Source of the DNA: Sinosporangium album
Lineage (GTDB): Bacteria; Actinomycetota; Actinomycetes; Streptosporangiales; Streptosporangiaceae
Reading direction: 5' to 3'
NCBI RefSeq assembly: GCF_900100605.1
Contig: NZ_FNCN01000014.1
Span: 1 to 64,000 of the forward strand
Length of the DNA: 64,000 nt
The position numbers and the translations under genes are program-made. The stretch's first letter is position 1. Each line of letters begins with the position of its first letter. A model generated the notes under the pieces. The model saw nothing but the letters and a program-made list of their open reading frames with translations. It had not been told where the DNA came from and searched no databases. Positions 51,875-59,895 of this stretch are shown here, in pieces.

Positions 51875-53614
51875 TCACTTTGACCGTTCGGTTGGGGCGG
51901 TGAGGACGCGGGTGATGGTGTCGTCGGGGGTGGCGCCGCGGAGGGACAGCCAGGTCAGGTGGTGGCGTTCGGCGTAGGCGGCGAGGGTGCGGGCGCCGGC
52001 GGGGGTGAGGGCGTCGGGGTGGGAGAGCACGGGGGTGACGCCGAGGTGGCGCCAGACGGTGGAGTGGTCGAGGGCGAGTGCGGCGCCGATCTGCGGGGCG
52101 GCGGCGCGTACGGCGGCGGCCACGCCGCGCAGGCCGCCGGGTTTCAGCGGGGTGATCAGGTTGACGGTGTCGATGCGGGCGCCGGCTTGGCGGGTGGCGC
52201 GGAGCAGGGCGCGGTGTTCGCGGGACAGGCCGTGGCGGGTCGCCGGGAGGGAGAAGCTCACCCACAGGGGGCGGTGGGCCGCGGTGGCCTCTTTCTGCAG
52301 TGCGGCCACGGCGCCGGCCCGCCGTTTCGCGACGGGCAGGGAGGGCTTTTCGCGCGGTTCGAAGTCGAGGTGGGTCAGGTCGAACGCGCCCAGGACGCTG
52401 CGGTAGGCCGAGGCCACCCGGGATTTCGCTTTGCACGTCACCGCAGGGTCGGTGCCTGAGGCTCCGCCGAAGGACACCCCGGCGTCGCCGCCCGCCGTTC
52501 GCAGGCCGCCGAGTCTGCCGATCACGAGGTCGCCGCTGTGGCCCATCTTCCCGCTCCAGAGCGCGGCGCAGCCGTCCGGTCCGGAGGTGAGGTGGCCGAG
52601 GAGGAACCAATCGGCGCCTGTGCGCCGCATGGCGTCGACCGGCTGGAATCCGGGGTCCCTGCCGGTGTCGACATAGGCCACGAAACCGGAGGGCTGTTCG
52701 GGGCTGGTGGCGGAGACGGGCACCTGGTCGGGGGGAGGGTCGGGGGGCGACTCGGGGGATCGGGCCGGTTCCCGTGGGGGTGCCGCGGCGGTGCCGCCGG
52801 TGGCCGGTCGGCTGGTGGTGCTGGGTGCGGGTGCGGGTGCCCAGTCTGTGTGGGCTTTACCGGGAAGCGCCCAGATCGCGGCGCTTGTTGCCATCGCCAG
52901 TCCCAGGAACCCCAAGAACACGAGCGGCCGGGGGGCGAGACCGTCGCCCGCTCCCGTCTCCAGGCCTCCCGGGGGTGAGCCGTCGTTCTCGGAGGGGGGT
53001 TGCGGGGGCGGTTCGTCGGTCGGCCCCGCCCGTCGGCCGGCAGTGTCGGAGGCAGTGTCTCCGGAGGCGGCGTCACCAGGATGGCCGGAGGCGGCGTCAC
53101 CAGGATGAATGTGCGTGCGCCCGGAATCTCCGGGGTTGGCATGCCTGTGGCCGGGGTCCTCTGGAGTGGAATGCCTGTGGCCGGGGTCAGCCGGGTGAGC
53201 GTCCCTGCACCCGGAGTCTCCCGTGTCCGTGAGCTTACGGCCGGGGTTTTCCGGACCGGTGTCGCCGTGTCCGGCCCGCAGGTGAGTCGCGTCCCCTGGG
53301 GGAGGACCGCTCCCAGGGGAGTGGTCGGCCTCGGTGGGGCCGCCGCCGTTGTAGGGGGTGGGTCGCCCTTGCTCGGACTCGGGTATCGGGGAATGGTCGT
53401 GCCGGGCGTGGCGATCGGTCGCCGTCGCCGGGACGGGACCGTTCCTGGGCCCGGGCGGCCAACTCGGTTGATCCGGCCGGTATCGGTGGCTTGGGCGATC
53501 CGGGCCCGGGGAGGGGCCGTCGGCGGGGGCGGGCCTCGGCCCGTCTCCGCGGCGGGAAGGCCCGTCGCCTGTGCCCTGGCCGGCGGCCAGCGGGGTGTCG
53601 TCTGTCACCGGCAT
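51875..53614 (-). CDS. Membrane-anchored GH18-like (chitinase-fold) protein
   Basis: A 579-residue protein. Residues 1-215 are disordered, rich in Pro, Gly, His and Asp, with degenerate repeats such as DPGHRH and HPGDAASG. One membrane helix follows (about 230-250, PLVFLGFLGLAMATSAAIWAL region). The outer domain (about 310-579) resembles GH18: GFVAYVDTGRD, GGDAGVSFGGASG, and AFDLTHLDFEPRE at the position of the chitinase catalytic strand DxxDxDxE. The usual DIE triplet is changed, so catalysis is doubtful and binding is possible. ATG 53614 has GAGAGG upstream. Confidence 0.7.
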   Translation of the reverse strand: MPVTDDTPLAAGQGTGDGPSRRGDGPRPAPADGPSPGPDRPSHRYRPDQPSWPPGPRNGPVPATATDRHARHDHSPIPESEQGRPTPYNGGGPTEADHSPGSGPPPGDATHLRAGHGDTGPENPGRKLTDTGDSGCRDAHPADPGHRHSTPEDPGHRHANPGDSGRTHIHPGDAASGHPGDAASGDTASDTAGRRAGPTDEPPPQPPSENDGSPPGGLETGAGDGLAPRPLVFLGFLGLAMATSAAIWALPGKAHTDWAPAPAPSTTSRPATGGTAAAPPREPARSPESPPDPPPDQVPVSATSPEQPSGFVAYVDTGRDPGFQPVDAMRRTGADWFLLGHLTSGPDGCAALWSGKMGHSGDLVIGRLGGLRTAGGDAGVSFGGASGTDPAVTCKAKSRVASAYRSVLGAFDLTHLDFEPREKPSLPVAKRRAGAVAALQKEATAAHRPLWVSFSLPATRHGLSREHRALLRATRQAGARIDTVNLITPLKPGGLRGVAAAVRAAAPQIGAALALDHSTVWRHLGVTPVLSHPDALTPAGARTLAAYAERHHLTWLSLRGATPDDTITRVLTAPTERSK

Positions 53615-53825
53615 CCTGATCCGCCTCTCACCACGAGAGCCGATCGCATAATGTGCTGGATCGGCTACGGTGCGCACCGGAAGCTTGAACGTTAGCAAGG
53701 GTGCCCCCCGCACTGGAAGTGATCGACAGATGTCGTCCGATGCGTCCGGATAGTGATGGTTAGGCGTGGAGCGTGCTGGACAAATCGGATGCGGCTGCGG
53801 ATGGGTCTCCGGCACATTTGGCGGG

Positions 53826-54105
53826 GTGCTTCTGACGATCTCGACAACCCGCACACCAGCGACAGATCTGGGCTACCTCCTTCATAAGCACCCTGACCGG
53901 GTGCAGGAGTTCGAGCAGTCGTACGGCACCGCCCGGGTCTTCTATCCCGAAGCCGAGCCAGGCCGGTGCACGGCCGCGCTGATGCTCGACGTGGACCCGG
54001 TGAGACTGGTCCGCTCCCGTGGGAGGAACTCTCCGGATTTCGCCCTGTCGCAGTTCGTGAACGACAGGCCGTATGCCTCCTCCTCGCTGCTCGCGGTGGT
54101 CGCAG
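53826..54105 (+). pseudogene. 5' fragment of hen1 (RNA 3'-end 2'-O-methyltransferase)
   Basis: The translation starting at GTG 53826 (LLTISTTRTPATDLGYLLHK, RVFYPEAEPGRCTAALMLDV, FVNDRPYASSSLLAVV) matches the N-terminal domain of bacterial Hen1, which methylates RNA ends during repair with the kinase/ligase Pnkp. Similarity stops after about 93 of the usual 450-500 residues; the frame stays open to 54416 but the rest does not look like Hen1 and has no methyltransferase motifs. No pnkp gene is adjacent. I treat it as a truncated relic. Confidence 0.8.
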
Positions 54106-54475
54106 GCGAGATCGCACCTGGCGGCGATTTTCATCACGAACTGCGTGAAGGGGGTCGGGCGCCACCCGTCGGCGAGAAGTTCCGCGACATCGACGGGCTC
54201 TGTGGTCCTCTCCGGGAGAGGGGGCCCTTTAGTAGGGGGTTCTTTAGAGATGTGGCCTTTAGGGATTGGCGCCGCTTCGTGCTCACTCCCAGCGTTTGCG
54301 AAGAGCAGTCATCCTACGATACCTATATCCTAAAACCGATATTGTCACATCAATCATGTCAATATAGAATTTGTCGGTCGTTCGTGATAGGACCATCGGA
54401 GCGCGATTTCATGTGACCCACCGGCCTGAGGGCGGAGGCCCGCCCCAGGTCACGTGGCTGGGGGTGGTGTGGGCG
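54106..54475. other. AT-richer junction region with promoter, no gene
   Basis: A 370-base stretch between the hen1 fragment and the FXSXX-COOH-like gene. From about 54225 to 54400 it is clearly poorer in GC than all neighbouring DNA, suggesting an acquired or rearranged junction. It contains a hairpin-like GGTCCTCTCC/GAGGGGGCC segment around 54210-54232 and a good promoter (54342-54370). Confidence 0.5.
54342..54370 (+). promoter_or_regulatory. Sigma-70-type promoter upstream of the fxs-like genes
   Basis: TTGTCA (54342-54347), a 17-base spacer and TAGAAT (54365-54370) give a close match to the housekeeping consensus. ATATTG and CAATAT overlap the two boxes as a 6-bp inverted repeat, a possible operator. 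Confidence 0.6.
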
Positions 54476-54682
54476 ATGGGCGAGGGCATCCGCGACCACC
54501 GCTCGGATCTCGTCGACCTGAGCGGCGTCGACCTGAGCGGCGTCGACCTGAGCAGTGGTGACCTGAGCGTGCTCGCCGAGCTGCCGGAGACGGCATTGTC
54601 GGCTTCTCTGCGAAGAATCCGCAGAGAAGCCGCAGCCGGTTCCATGCTCTGCGCCTTCGACGGATTCCGGAATGCGATCTGA
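54476..54682 (+). CDS. FXSXX-COOH-type RiPP precursor peptide, FxN variant
   Basis: A 68-residue small protein with the layout of FXSXX-COOH precursors: an acidic N-terminus, a leucine-rich leader with repeated VDLSG (15-bp repeat, three copies), a helix LPETALSASLRRIRREA, and an Ala-Phe-containing C-terminus. The canonical FxSxx tail is replaced by FRNAI, with Asn at the Ser position. In the described systems a radical-SAM enzyme crosslinks the Phe to the residue two positions later. ATG 54476 has GGGGGTGG upstream; GTG 54413 is in frame. The fxsT-like gene follows, which supports the call. Confidence 0.65.
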   Translation: MGEGIRDHRSDLVDLSGVDLSGVDLSSGDLSVLAELPETALSASLRRIRREAAAGSMLCAFDGFRNAI

Positions 54683-54866
54683 GCGCGTGCCGGGAAAGGC
54701 TCTCGCGAGAGGTAGCAGTACATATACTGGTTTTGGATGCTTCGCTGCCTAAGTTTGGATATCTAGGAAATTTTCCGGTTTCGCGGGGTTGCTGCCGAGC
54801 GTTGGAGGTTGATATGGAACGTTTGGTATCGCGGATGATTCGCGGCACGCACCCGATACGAGGGCG

Positions 54867-57800
54867 GTGACCGCCGTGGCGGCAGGGCCCGGCGTCGTCG
54901 TCTCCTTCGTCTCCTACGGCGGAGGAACCGGGCAGACGGCGGCCATCGCGAACATCGCCTGGATCCTCGCGTCGGCGGGGCAGAAGGTGCTCGTGGTCGA
55001 CACCAGAACCGAGGCCCCCGCCCTCCACCGCTACTTCGCCCCCTTCGGGCGGCCCGTGCTCGACGCGGAGCGTCCCGCCGACCGCAACAACCCGCTCGCC
55101 GCGGTCGTCCGGCTCGACTGCGACCCTCCGTCCCGGGACGGCCGCGTCGACTACCTCGGGCCCGCACTGCCCGAACCGGCGATCGGAGAGCGGGCCCACA
55201 TTCCCCGCTTCTCCTTCGAGGCGTGGACGCGCCGCCTGCCCGACCTGCGCCGCAGGCTGACCTCCCACGTCTACGACTACGTGCTCGTGGACGGCCCCGC
55301 CGGAGCCGGCGACATCGCCGTGGCCACCGCGGCGCAACTCTCCGACACCGTGGTGCTGTGCGTGTCCATGACCCCCGGGGCGATCATGGGCAGCGGAGCC
55401 CTGGCGCGGCGCATGCTGAGCAGGCGCACCGAGCTGCGCATCCTGCCAGTGCCGACGGGAGTCGACGAGCGCGACCCCCAAGGGCTGCGGCGGGCGCGGC
55501 TGCTGGCACGCGAACGGTTCGCCTCCATCACGGCGGGCGAATCCTCCCTGCTCGGGCAGATCGAGGTGCTGTACCGGCCGGAGTTCTCCCACCAGGAGAA
55601 ACTCGCCGTGCTGCTGGACGGCGACGACGAGCACGCCCGGCTGACGCGGGCCTACGAACTGCTCGCCAGGCTGATCAGCGATGACCGGGTGCGGTCGATG
55701 ACACCGCCCGACGCCGCGCTCAGGGAGCGCTACACCCGCGCGCTCGGCCAGTCGTTCTCCACGCTCCCGACCGGGGTGTCCATCGTCTACGCGCCGCGCG
55801 ACCGCGTCTGGGCCGACTGGTGCCGCGGCCTGCTCGGCGAACACGGCGTCCCCACCGAGATGGTGCCGGCCCTGGCCTCCCGCGTCCCGCCGCCCGTCGA
55901 GGAGGGCCACCACGTTCTGCTGATCTCCCCGCGCAACCTCGCCCGCGCCTGGGCCGTCCACACCCGCGACCGCCGTACGGAGCGGAAGCGGCCCGCGCGC
56001 CCGGCCGAGGGGGCCCGCGTGTCCGGCCGGACCGTCGCGGTGCTGGTCGACGGCGCCGACCAGCCCGAATGGGCCGCCTCGCTCGACCGGCTCGACCTGC
56101 GCGACATCAAGGAGGAGCAGGCGGAGGAACGGCTGCGCAGACAGCTTGGACTCACCTCCTTCCAGGAGTTCCGGCCCTTGCCGGCGACGCGCTTCCCCGG
56201 CGCCGCCGCCGACGGGCGAAAGCCCGGCACCGGGCCGGGCCACCGTTCCTACCCGCCGCGCAACCCGTCGTTCGTCGGCCGCGACGAACTGCTGGAGTCG
56301 CTGCGGGACAGCCTCGCGCCCACCGTGCTCGCCCCCGAGCCCTACTACCTGCGCGGCGACGAAGGGGTAGGCAAGAGCCAGCTCGTCCTGGAATACGTGC
56401 ACCGCTTCGCCCCGGACTACGACATCATCGGCTGGATCCCGAGCGGTTCCAGAACCGACATCCGCAAGGGCCTGGCCGACCTCGCCGAAGCGCTCCAGAT
56501 CCCGCCCGGAGGCGACGGCGCCAAGGCCATGCTCAAGGCCCTGAACGTCGAGCCGTCGCGCTGGCTGCTCGTGTACGACAACGTCGACGACATCCGCCAC
56601 CTCGACGGGATGACCCCCCGGTCCCGCTCCGGGCACGTGATCGTCACGCTCACCTCTTCGGCCGCCGACGGGCAGGGCGAGCCCGTGCCGCCCTTCGACC
56701 GGGACGAGAGCGTCGCCCTCCTGTTGGACAAACTGCCCGCGCTCGACGTGGAGGACGCGGCGGGCGTGGCCGCGGCCGTACGCGATGTGCCGCTCGCGGT
56801 CGAACTGGCCTGCGCCTGGATCGGTGAGGACGCGCGGTGGCGCCGGTTCCGCAACGTGCCGGACGCCGAGGCCGCGGCGCAGGCGGTGAGCCGGTTCCGC
56901 GCTACCCTCGACCGCGCCCTCGGCGCCCTCGGCGCCCTCGGCGAGCTCGCCGGGCCGTACGAGGTGTCGGAGAGCACGCGAGAGAGCACGCGAGAGAGTA
57001 CGCGAGAGACCGCGGTGGCGAGCACGCCCGAGATACGGGCCATTACGGCGATGGCGCTGGACTCGCTACGGTTCCGCACGTTCGGCAAGGGCGTGATCTG
57101 GCTGCTCCAGCTCATCTCGTTCCTGTATCCCGCACGCATCTCGCTGAAGCTGCTGCGCTCGTGGCGGGTCGCGTCGGAGCTCGCCCGCTTCGGCGAGGGG
57201 CTCGACGACCCGCAGATGATCGACGCGGTGCTGGTGAAGGCCGAAAGGTACGGCCTGATCGCGATGCGGTGGGGCGGGGCCCCCTCCGTGCGCACCAATG
57301 CCCTCATCCAGCGTCTGATCCGCGGCCTCATGAGCGAGGAGGAGGCGGAGCTGCGCAGACGGCAGGCACTCGGCGTGCTCGCGGCCTACGCCTTCCCGAG
57401 GTTCGACGCGTCCGACCAGGAGCACCAGGCGGTGTTCACCGAGCTGTGGAACCACATCCACCCGTCGGGCGCGCTGCACAGTACCGACGAGCGGGTCTGC
57501 GGCTGGGTCCTCAACCAGCTCCGCTTCCTCTACGCCGCCAACCGGATCAGCAGGCTGGAGGCGGGACGGGAGATAGGCGCAGAGGCCCTGGCCGCGTGGA
57601 GCGCCAACCCCGCCAGGCATGAGCTGCTGCCCGACCTCAACGTCGTGGTCGCCAACCATCTGCGGGCCCTCGGCGACTTCGACCGGGCCCACGAGCTGGA
57701 CCTCGACGCGCTGTCGGCGCTGCGCTCGCGCTACGGGACCAGGAGCGCCCGCACGCTGCCCGCGAGCCGCGGCTACGCCGCCGACCTGCGGGCCCTCGGC

Positions 57801-58757
57801 CAGTTCGACGTCTCGGCGGCCGAGGAGTTCTCGATCCTGCTGACCTCGCGCCACCTGTTCGGAGACGACCACGAGGAGACCCTGGCCTCCGCCAACAACG
57901 GCGCGCTCGCCGCGTGCCTCGCCGGGAACTTCCAGGAGGCGCTCGAACTCGAACTCGACACCTACGCCCGGCAGGTGCGCCTGTGGGGCGGTGACTCGCC
58001 CCGGGCGCTGTGGAACGGCTGCAATGTCGGCGTATACCTGCGTGAGCTCGGACGCTATGCCGAGGCCGAACGCCGGCTGCGGCAGGTGCGCGACCGGATC
58101 GGCGGCACCCAGCCCGGCGTCACCCTGCCCAGGCTGCGCCTGGACCGCACTCTCGCCGCGACCTACCGGAACGTCGGGCGCCACCTCGGCGACGTCGCCA
58201 AACTCGACCAGGCCAGGTCGCTGCACAGCGCCACCTTGGAGGGCTACCGGGCGCTGCTCGGCGCGGATCACTTCTCGACGCTCGCCTGCACGGCGGGATA
58301 CGCCTGGACGCTGCACGCCGCCGGTGAGCACCGCGCCGCCGTGGACCACGGGACGGCCGCCTACGAGGGCCTCCGCCGTACACGCAGCCCGTTCACCCTG
58401 GTGGCGGCGGTCAACCTCGCGGTCTTCCTCCGGGCCGACGGCGATCTGGCGGGCGCGCGCGACCTCGGCGGCGAGGCGATGGAAGCACTGACCGCACGCC
58501 ACGGCGACCTGCACCCCTACGCACTCGCGGCCACCCTCAACCACGCCAACACCCTGGTGGCGCTGCAGAAGTACGGCGAGGCCCTCGACCTCGGCCGAGC
58601 GGCCTGGGAGGGCTACGTCGCCCGATTCGGCAGGGACAGCCCCTTCAGCGTGATCGCCGCGGCGAACGCCCAGGACACGCGGAGGCTGGCCCGGGGAGAG
58701 ACGGCCCGGGGCGGATACACGCGATCCGACATCGACATCGAGGTGCTGTGGTTCTGA
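54867..58757 (+). CDS. fxsT: FxsT-like protein: ParA-like, TIR-like, NB-ARC and TPR domains
   Basis: A 1296-residue protein with the architecture of FxSxx-COOH system TPR proteins. Order: ParA/MinD-like domain (1 to about 260) whose P-loop reads YGGGTGQTA with the usual Lys and Arg/Lys lost; a TIR-like domain (about 300-430, SIVYAPRDRVWADWCRGLL); an NB-ARC ATPase from NPSFVGRDELLE (about 466) with intact Walker A GDEGVGKSQ and Walker B-like WLLVYDNVDD; then TPR repeats (about 870-1280). It looks like a STAND-type sensor or scaffold. A 12-bp in-frame repeat (ESTR x3) lies near 56970. GTG 54867 fits the domain start. Confidence 0.82.
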   Translation: MTAVAAGPGVVVSFVSYGGGTGQTAAIANIAWILASAGQKVLVVDTRTEAPALHRYFAPFGRPVLDAERPADRNNPLAAVVRLDCDPPSRDGRVDYLGPALPEPAIGERAHIPRFSFEAWTRRLPDLRRRLTSHVYDYVLVDGPAGAGDIAVATAAQLSDTVVLCVSMTPGAIMGSGALARRMLSRRTELRILPVPTGVDERDPQGLRRARLLARERFASITAGESSLLGQIEVLYRPEFSHQEKLAVLLDGDDEHARLTRAYELLARLISDDRVRSMTPPDAALRERYTRALGQSFSTLPTGVSIVYAPRDRVWADWCRGLLGEHGVPTEMVPALASRVPPPVEEGHHVLLISPRNLARAWAVHTRDRRTERKRPARPAEGARVSGRTVAVLVDGADQPEWAASLDRLDLRDIKEEQAEERLRRQLGLTSFQEFRPLPATRFPGAAADGRKPGTGPGHRSYPPRNPSFVGRDELLESLRDSLAPTVLAPEPYYLRGDEGVGKSQLVLEYVHRFAPDYDIIGWIPSGSRTDIRKGLADLAEALQIPPGGDGAKAMLKALNVEPSRWLLVYDNVDDIRHLDGMTPRSRSGHVIVTLTSSAADGQGEPVPPFDRDESVALLLDKLPALDVEDAAGVAAAVRDVPLAVELACAWIGEDARWRRFRNVPDAEAAAQAVSRFRATLDRALGALGALGELAGPYEVSESTRESTRESTRETAVASTPEIRAITAMALDSLRFRTFGKGVIWLLQLISFLYPARISLKLLRSWRVASELARFGEGLDDPQMIDAVLVKAERYGLIAMRWGGAPSVRTNALIQRLIRGLMSEEEAELRRRQALGVLAAYAFPRFDASDQEHQAVFTELWNHIHPSGALHSTDERVCGWVLNQLRFLYAANRISRLEAGREIGAEALAAWSANPARHELLPDLNVVVANHLRALGDFDRAHELDLDALSALRSRYGTRSARTLPASRGYAADLRALGQFDVSAAEEFSILLTSRHLFGDDHEETLASANNGALAACLAGNFQEALELELDTYARQVRLWGGDSPRALWNGCNVGVYLRELGRYAEAERRLRQVRDRIGGTQPGVTLPRLRLDRTLAATYRNVGRHLGDVAKLDQARSLHSATLEGYRALLGADHFSTLACTAGYAWTLHAAGEHRAAVDHGTAAYEGLRRTRSPFTLVAAVNLAVFLRADGDLAGARDLGGEAMEALTARHGDLHPYALAATLNHANTLVALQKYGEALDLGRAAWEGYVARFGRDSPFSVIAAANAQDTRRLARGETARGGYTRSDIDIEVLWF

Positions 58758-58773
58758 GCAGAAGGGGGGAAAC

Positions 58774-59859
58774 ATGGCGACGCGCCGGCTGACCGTCCAG
58801 ACCGACCTCGCACCACAGGCGACCCTCGACGGGACCCGGGAAGGGGTACTGGCAGGGGGGCAGGCGGGGGCCCGGGAAGAGACACGGCCCAGGGGCGTCT
58901 ACGAGCCGGTGGTCGACCAGTGCCGCGAGTTCCTGGCCCGCGACAGCGGAGTGCACCACCTCGCCCACTACACCGGAGGCATCTGGGACTTCGCCCTGCA
59001 CGTCCTCGCCGACCCCGCCGTGCGCGCCCTTCCGGGCCGCGCGGAAGGGCCGGACCTACGGTCCGGCTACCGGCAGGCCGGACGCATGCTGATCTTCCAG
59101 GTGGAGCGGGTCGGCGACTACCTCGCCGACCTCAGGAGCGGCACCCTGGTCAGAACAGTGGTGGAGAGCGGCGACTGCGTCGCCGTCTACGTCTCGCTGC
59201 GCCCCCAGGTGGCGCTGGTGGGCATCACCCTCGACCCGGCCCGGGTGTGGGAGGCCGACCGGGGCATGGCCGAACTGATCGCCGGAATCCGCGAGCGCGT
59301 CCGCCTGCCCGACGAGGACCTCGGCGGATTCCGGCGCAACGCCGTCCCCGCCGCCCACGCGATGAGCGCCGACCTGCTCACCGTGTACGGCGACGCCGGC
59401 GTGGACCCGGTGATCCGGCGCGCGGCGCGGATCACCGCCGCCGAAGTGGGCCCCCTCGACCTCCACTACCTCGCCTACTACGACGACTTCAGCCTCAAGT
59501 TCTCCGTCGACTGCCTTACCCATCCGGACCTGGCCGACTACTTCACCGACATCTCACCCGAGGCCCGCCGCGCGAAGTATGGCGAGGTGGGGGACAGGGC
59601 GGGGGTACTGGCGGGCGACTTCGGCCATGCCGTACGCCTGGTGAGCAGGAGCAGGCCGAGGCGGCTGGTCCTCGACGTGCAGCAGGGCGCGGTGTTCGTC
59701 AGGTGGCTCGACACCGGCCGCCACCTGGTGGGCGTCACGCTCGACCAGTCGATGGTGGCCGCGGCCGAACGCCGGCTCGACATGCTCAGGCCCCGGTTCG
59801 AGGAGCTGTTCCCCCTGCCCGCGGGCGGTGTCGTCCCGCCCGGCGCTCTCACACTGTGA
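58774..59859 (+). CDS. Unrecognised protein with internal duplication, partner of the FxsT-like gene
   Basis: A 361-residue protein I cannot assign. After a variable N-terminus (1-50) it contains two related units of about 95 residues. Unit 1 runs from HHLAHYTGG through YRQAGRML and GDYLADL to VALVGITLD; unit 2 from LHYLAYYDDF through YGEVGDRAG to HLVGVTLD. Each ends with a strand VG-[IV]-TLD and a long helix (ADRGMAELIAGI, AERRLDMLRPRF). The strand-helix end loosely recalls roadblock/LC7 domains, but this is only an impression. It starts 16 bases after the fxsT-like stop with AGAAGGGGGG upstream, so it is co-transcribed. Confidence 0.7.
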   Translation: MATRRLTVQTDLAPQATLDGTREGVLAGGQAGAREETRPRGVYEPVVDQCREFLARDSGVHHLAHYTGGIWDFALHVLADPAVRALPGRAEGPDLRSGYRQAGRMLIFQVERVGDYLADLRSGTLVRTVVESGDCVAVYVSLRPQVALVGITLDPARVWEADRGMAELIAGIRERVRLPDEDLGGFRRNAVPAAHAMSADLLTVYGDAGVDPVIRRAARITAAEVGPLDLHYLAYYDDFSLKFSVDCLTHPDLADYFTDISPEARRAKYGEVGDRAGVLAGDFGHAVRLVSRSRPRRLVLDVQQGAVFVRWLDTGRHLVGVTLDQSMVAAAERRLDMLRPRFEELFPLPAGGVVPPGALTL

Positions 59860-59895
59860 ACGCGTGGGCGTGCGGCTCGCGGGGGCGGCCTGCGG

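Noticed and set aside
53766-54416. A complete 216-residue gene covering the hen1-like region
   Set aside because: The second half has no resemblance to Hen1 or any motif and enters AT-rich junction DNA, so only the 5' fragment is supported.
54683-54866. A radical-SAM maturase or other gene between the precursor and fxsT-like genes
   Set aside because: The gap is only 184 bases, AT-richer, and has no open frame of note; no CxxxCxxC protein is seen anywhere in the window.
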